Part shown: positions 63,313 to 64,000 of the stretch, in pieces
How positions within the stretch are numbered: position 1 is the first letter of the stretch
Layout of the letters: each line of letters starts with the position of its first letter
Assembly (NCBI RefSeq): GCF_030817655.1
Contig: NZ_JAUSZM010000003.1
Location: 8,928,001 to 8,992,000, forward strand
Length of the DNA stretch: 64,000 nt
Direction: 5' to 3'
DNA from: Streptomyces sp. V4I2
GTDB lineage: Bacteria; Actinomycetota; Actinomycetes; Streptomycetales; Streptomycetaceae
Notes under the pieces: model-generated
Database searches by the model: none
Told to the model about the DNA's origin: nothing
What the model saw: the letters and a program-made list of their open reading frames with translations, nothing else
Position numbers and translations under genes: made by a program

Positions 63313-64000
63313 TCAAGTTCCGGCCCGCGCCTGCCCGTTCTGCCACGCCCAGGCCGCGATCTCCACCCGGTTCCGCGCCGCCAGCTTGAGCTGGACGCTG
63401 GACAGGTGCGTCTTGACCGTGGACAGGGAGACGTACAACTCGGCGGCGATCTCCGCGTTGGTGCGGCCGAGGGCGACCAGGCGGACCACGTCGAGTTCGC
63501 GGTCGGTGAGGGGTTCGGCGGGGGACGCCGGACGGGCCGGGGCGCTCGGCTGCGGGGTCTCGGTGACGTGTTTGAGGAGACGGACGGTGACCGACGGGGA
63601 GACCAGGGAGTCGCCGGCCGCGGCCGCACGGACCGCCTCCGCCAGCAGGGTCGGCCCCGAGTCCTTGAGCAGGAACCCGCACGCGCCGCCGCGCAGCGCC
63701 CCGTACACGTACTCGTCGAGGTCGAAGGTGGTCACCACGACCACCCGCATCGGGTCGGCGACCTGAGGCCCCGCCAGCATCCGGGTGGCCTCCAGCCCGT
63801 CCAGCTTCGGCATCCGGATGTCCAGCAGGCACACGTCCGGTCGCACCTCGCGGGCCAGCGCGACGGCCTCCTCGCCGTCGGCGGCCACGGCGACCACCGT
63901 GATGTCGGGCTGCGCGTCCAGGAAGAAGCGGAAGCCGGTACGGACCATCTCCTGGTCGTCGGCGATGAGGACACGGATGGGGGCGCCGGGCGGGGTGGGG
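63313..64000 (-). CDS. NarL/FixJ-type response regulator, 5-prime end outside the window
   Basis: The frame stays open to the right edge, where IRVLIADDQEMVRTG gives the receiver start, so the true start lies beyond. The phospho-acceptor Asp is in CLLDIRMP and the conserved Lys in FLLKDSG. A LuxR-type helix-turn-helix ends the protein (LTDRELDVVRLVALGRTNAEIA). A histidine kinase gene is expected just outside the window. It is convergent with the P450 gene, 7 nt apart. Confidence 0.93.
   Translation of the reverse strand, partial: PTPPGAPIRVLIADDQEMVRTGFRFFLDAQPDITVVAVAADGEEAVALAREVRPDVCLLDIRMPKLDGLEATRMLAGPQVADPMRVVVVTTFDLDEYVYGALRGGACGFLLKDSGPTLLAEAVRAAAAGDSLVSPSVTVRLLKHVTETPQPSAPARPASPAEPLTDRELDVVRLVALGRTNAEIAAELYVSLSTVKTHLSSVQLKLAARNRVEIAAWAWQNGQARAGT

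Overview
The window is high-GC actinobacterial DNA with features typical of Streptomyces: GTG and TTG starts, tightly overlapping operons, a conservon, a complete hopanoid operon, a split transketolase and a tRNA-targeted integrative element. No species is assigned.

Left arm (3-4670): a nucleotidyltransferase tail, a glycerol-1-phosphate dehydrogenase-like enzyme, a CDP-alcohol phosphatidyltransferase, a GT2 glycosyltransferase and a Wzm/Wzt-type ABC exporter form one operon. They look like a route to a phosphodiester-linked surface glycan or glycolipid. A strong hairpin ends it. The hopanoid operon follows (5058-17920): hpnC, hpnD, a 46-codon ORF, hpnE, a polyprenyl diphosphate synthase, shc, hpnG, hpnH, then MEP-pathway ispG and dxs, and an hpnO-like aminotransferase. 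Precursor supply, squalene synthesis, cyclisation and side-chain extension are thus co-transcribed. The operon tail (about 18050-18672) holds a broken cupin regulator and a frameshifted small membrane protein.

Middle (18.7-44.3 kb): a tyrosine phosphatase, a GH36 alpha-galactosidase, a LysM/M23 peptidase under a c-di-AMP (ydaO-type) riboswitch, a Tat-exported lyase-like protein, an SGNH hydrolase, TetR plus a branched-chain amino-acid dehydrogenase, an MBL hydrolase, a conservon (CvnA-B-C-D) followed by a GAF protein, GPP34, tdh-kbl, LysR plus a B12-binding radical SAM enzyme, XRE-cupin plus GNAT, YjbR, an MFS transporter and a split transketolase.

Mobile element (44508-49487): a roughly 4.9-kb element sits in a tRNA-Pro(GGG) gene, bounded by a perfect 44-bp direct repeat. 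It carries a tyrosine integrase, a PIN toxin-antitoxin pair, an uncharacterised 376-codon cargo gene and gene debris.

Right arm (49.8-64 kb): an ABC exporter, an AbgT transporter plus amidohydrolase with a divergent double-domain Lrp regulator, DUF2218, a truncated FAD oxidoreductase relic, a NUDIX-like protein, a FluG-like amidohydrolase/glutamine-synthetase pair, a SAM methyltransferase, a lipoprotein, a P450 lacking the ExxR motif and a NarL-type response regulator cut by the window edge.
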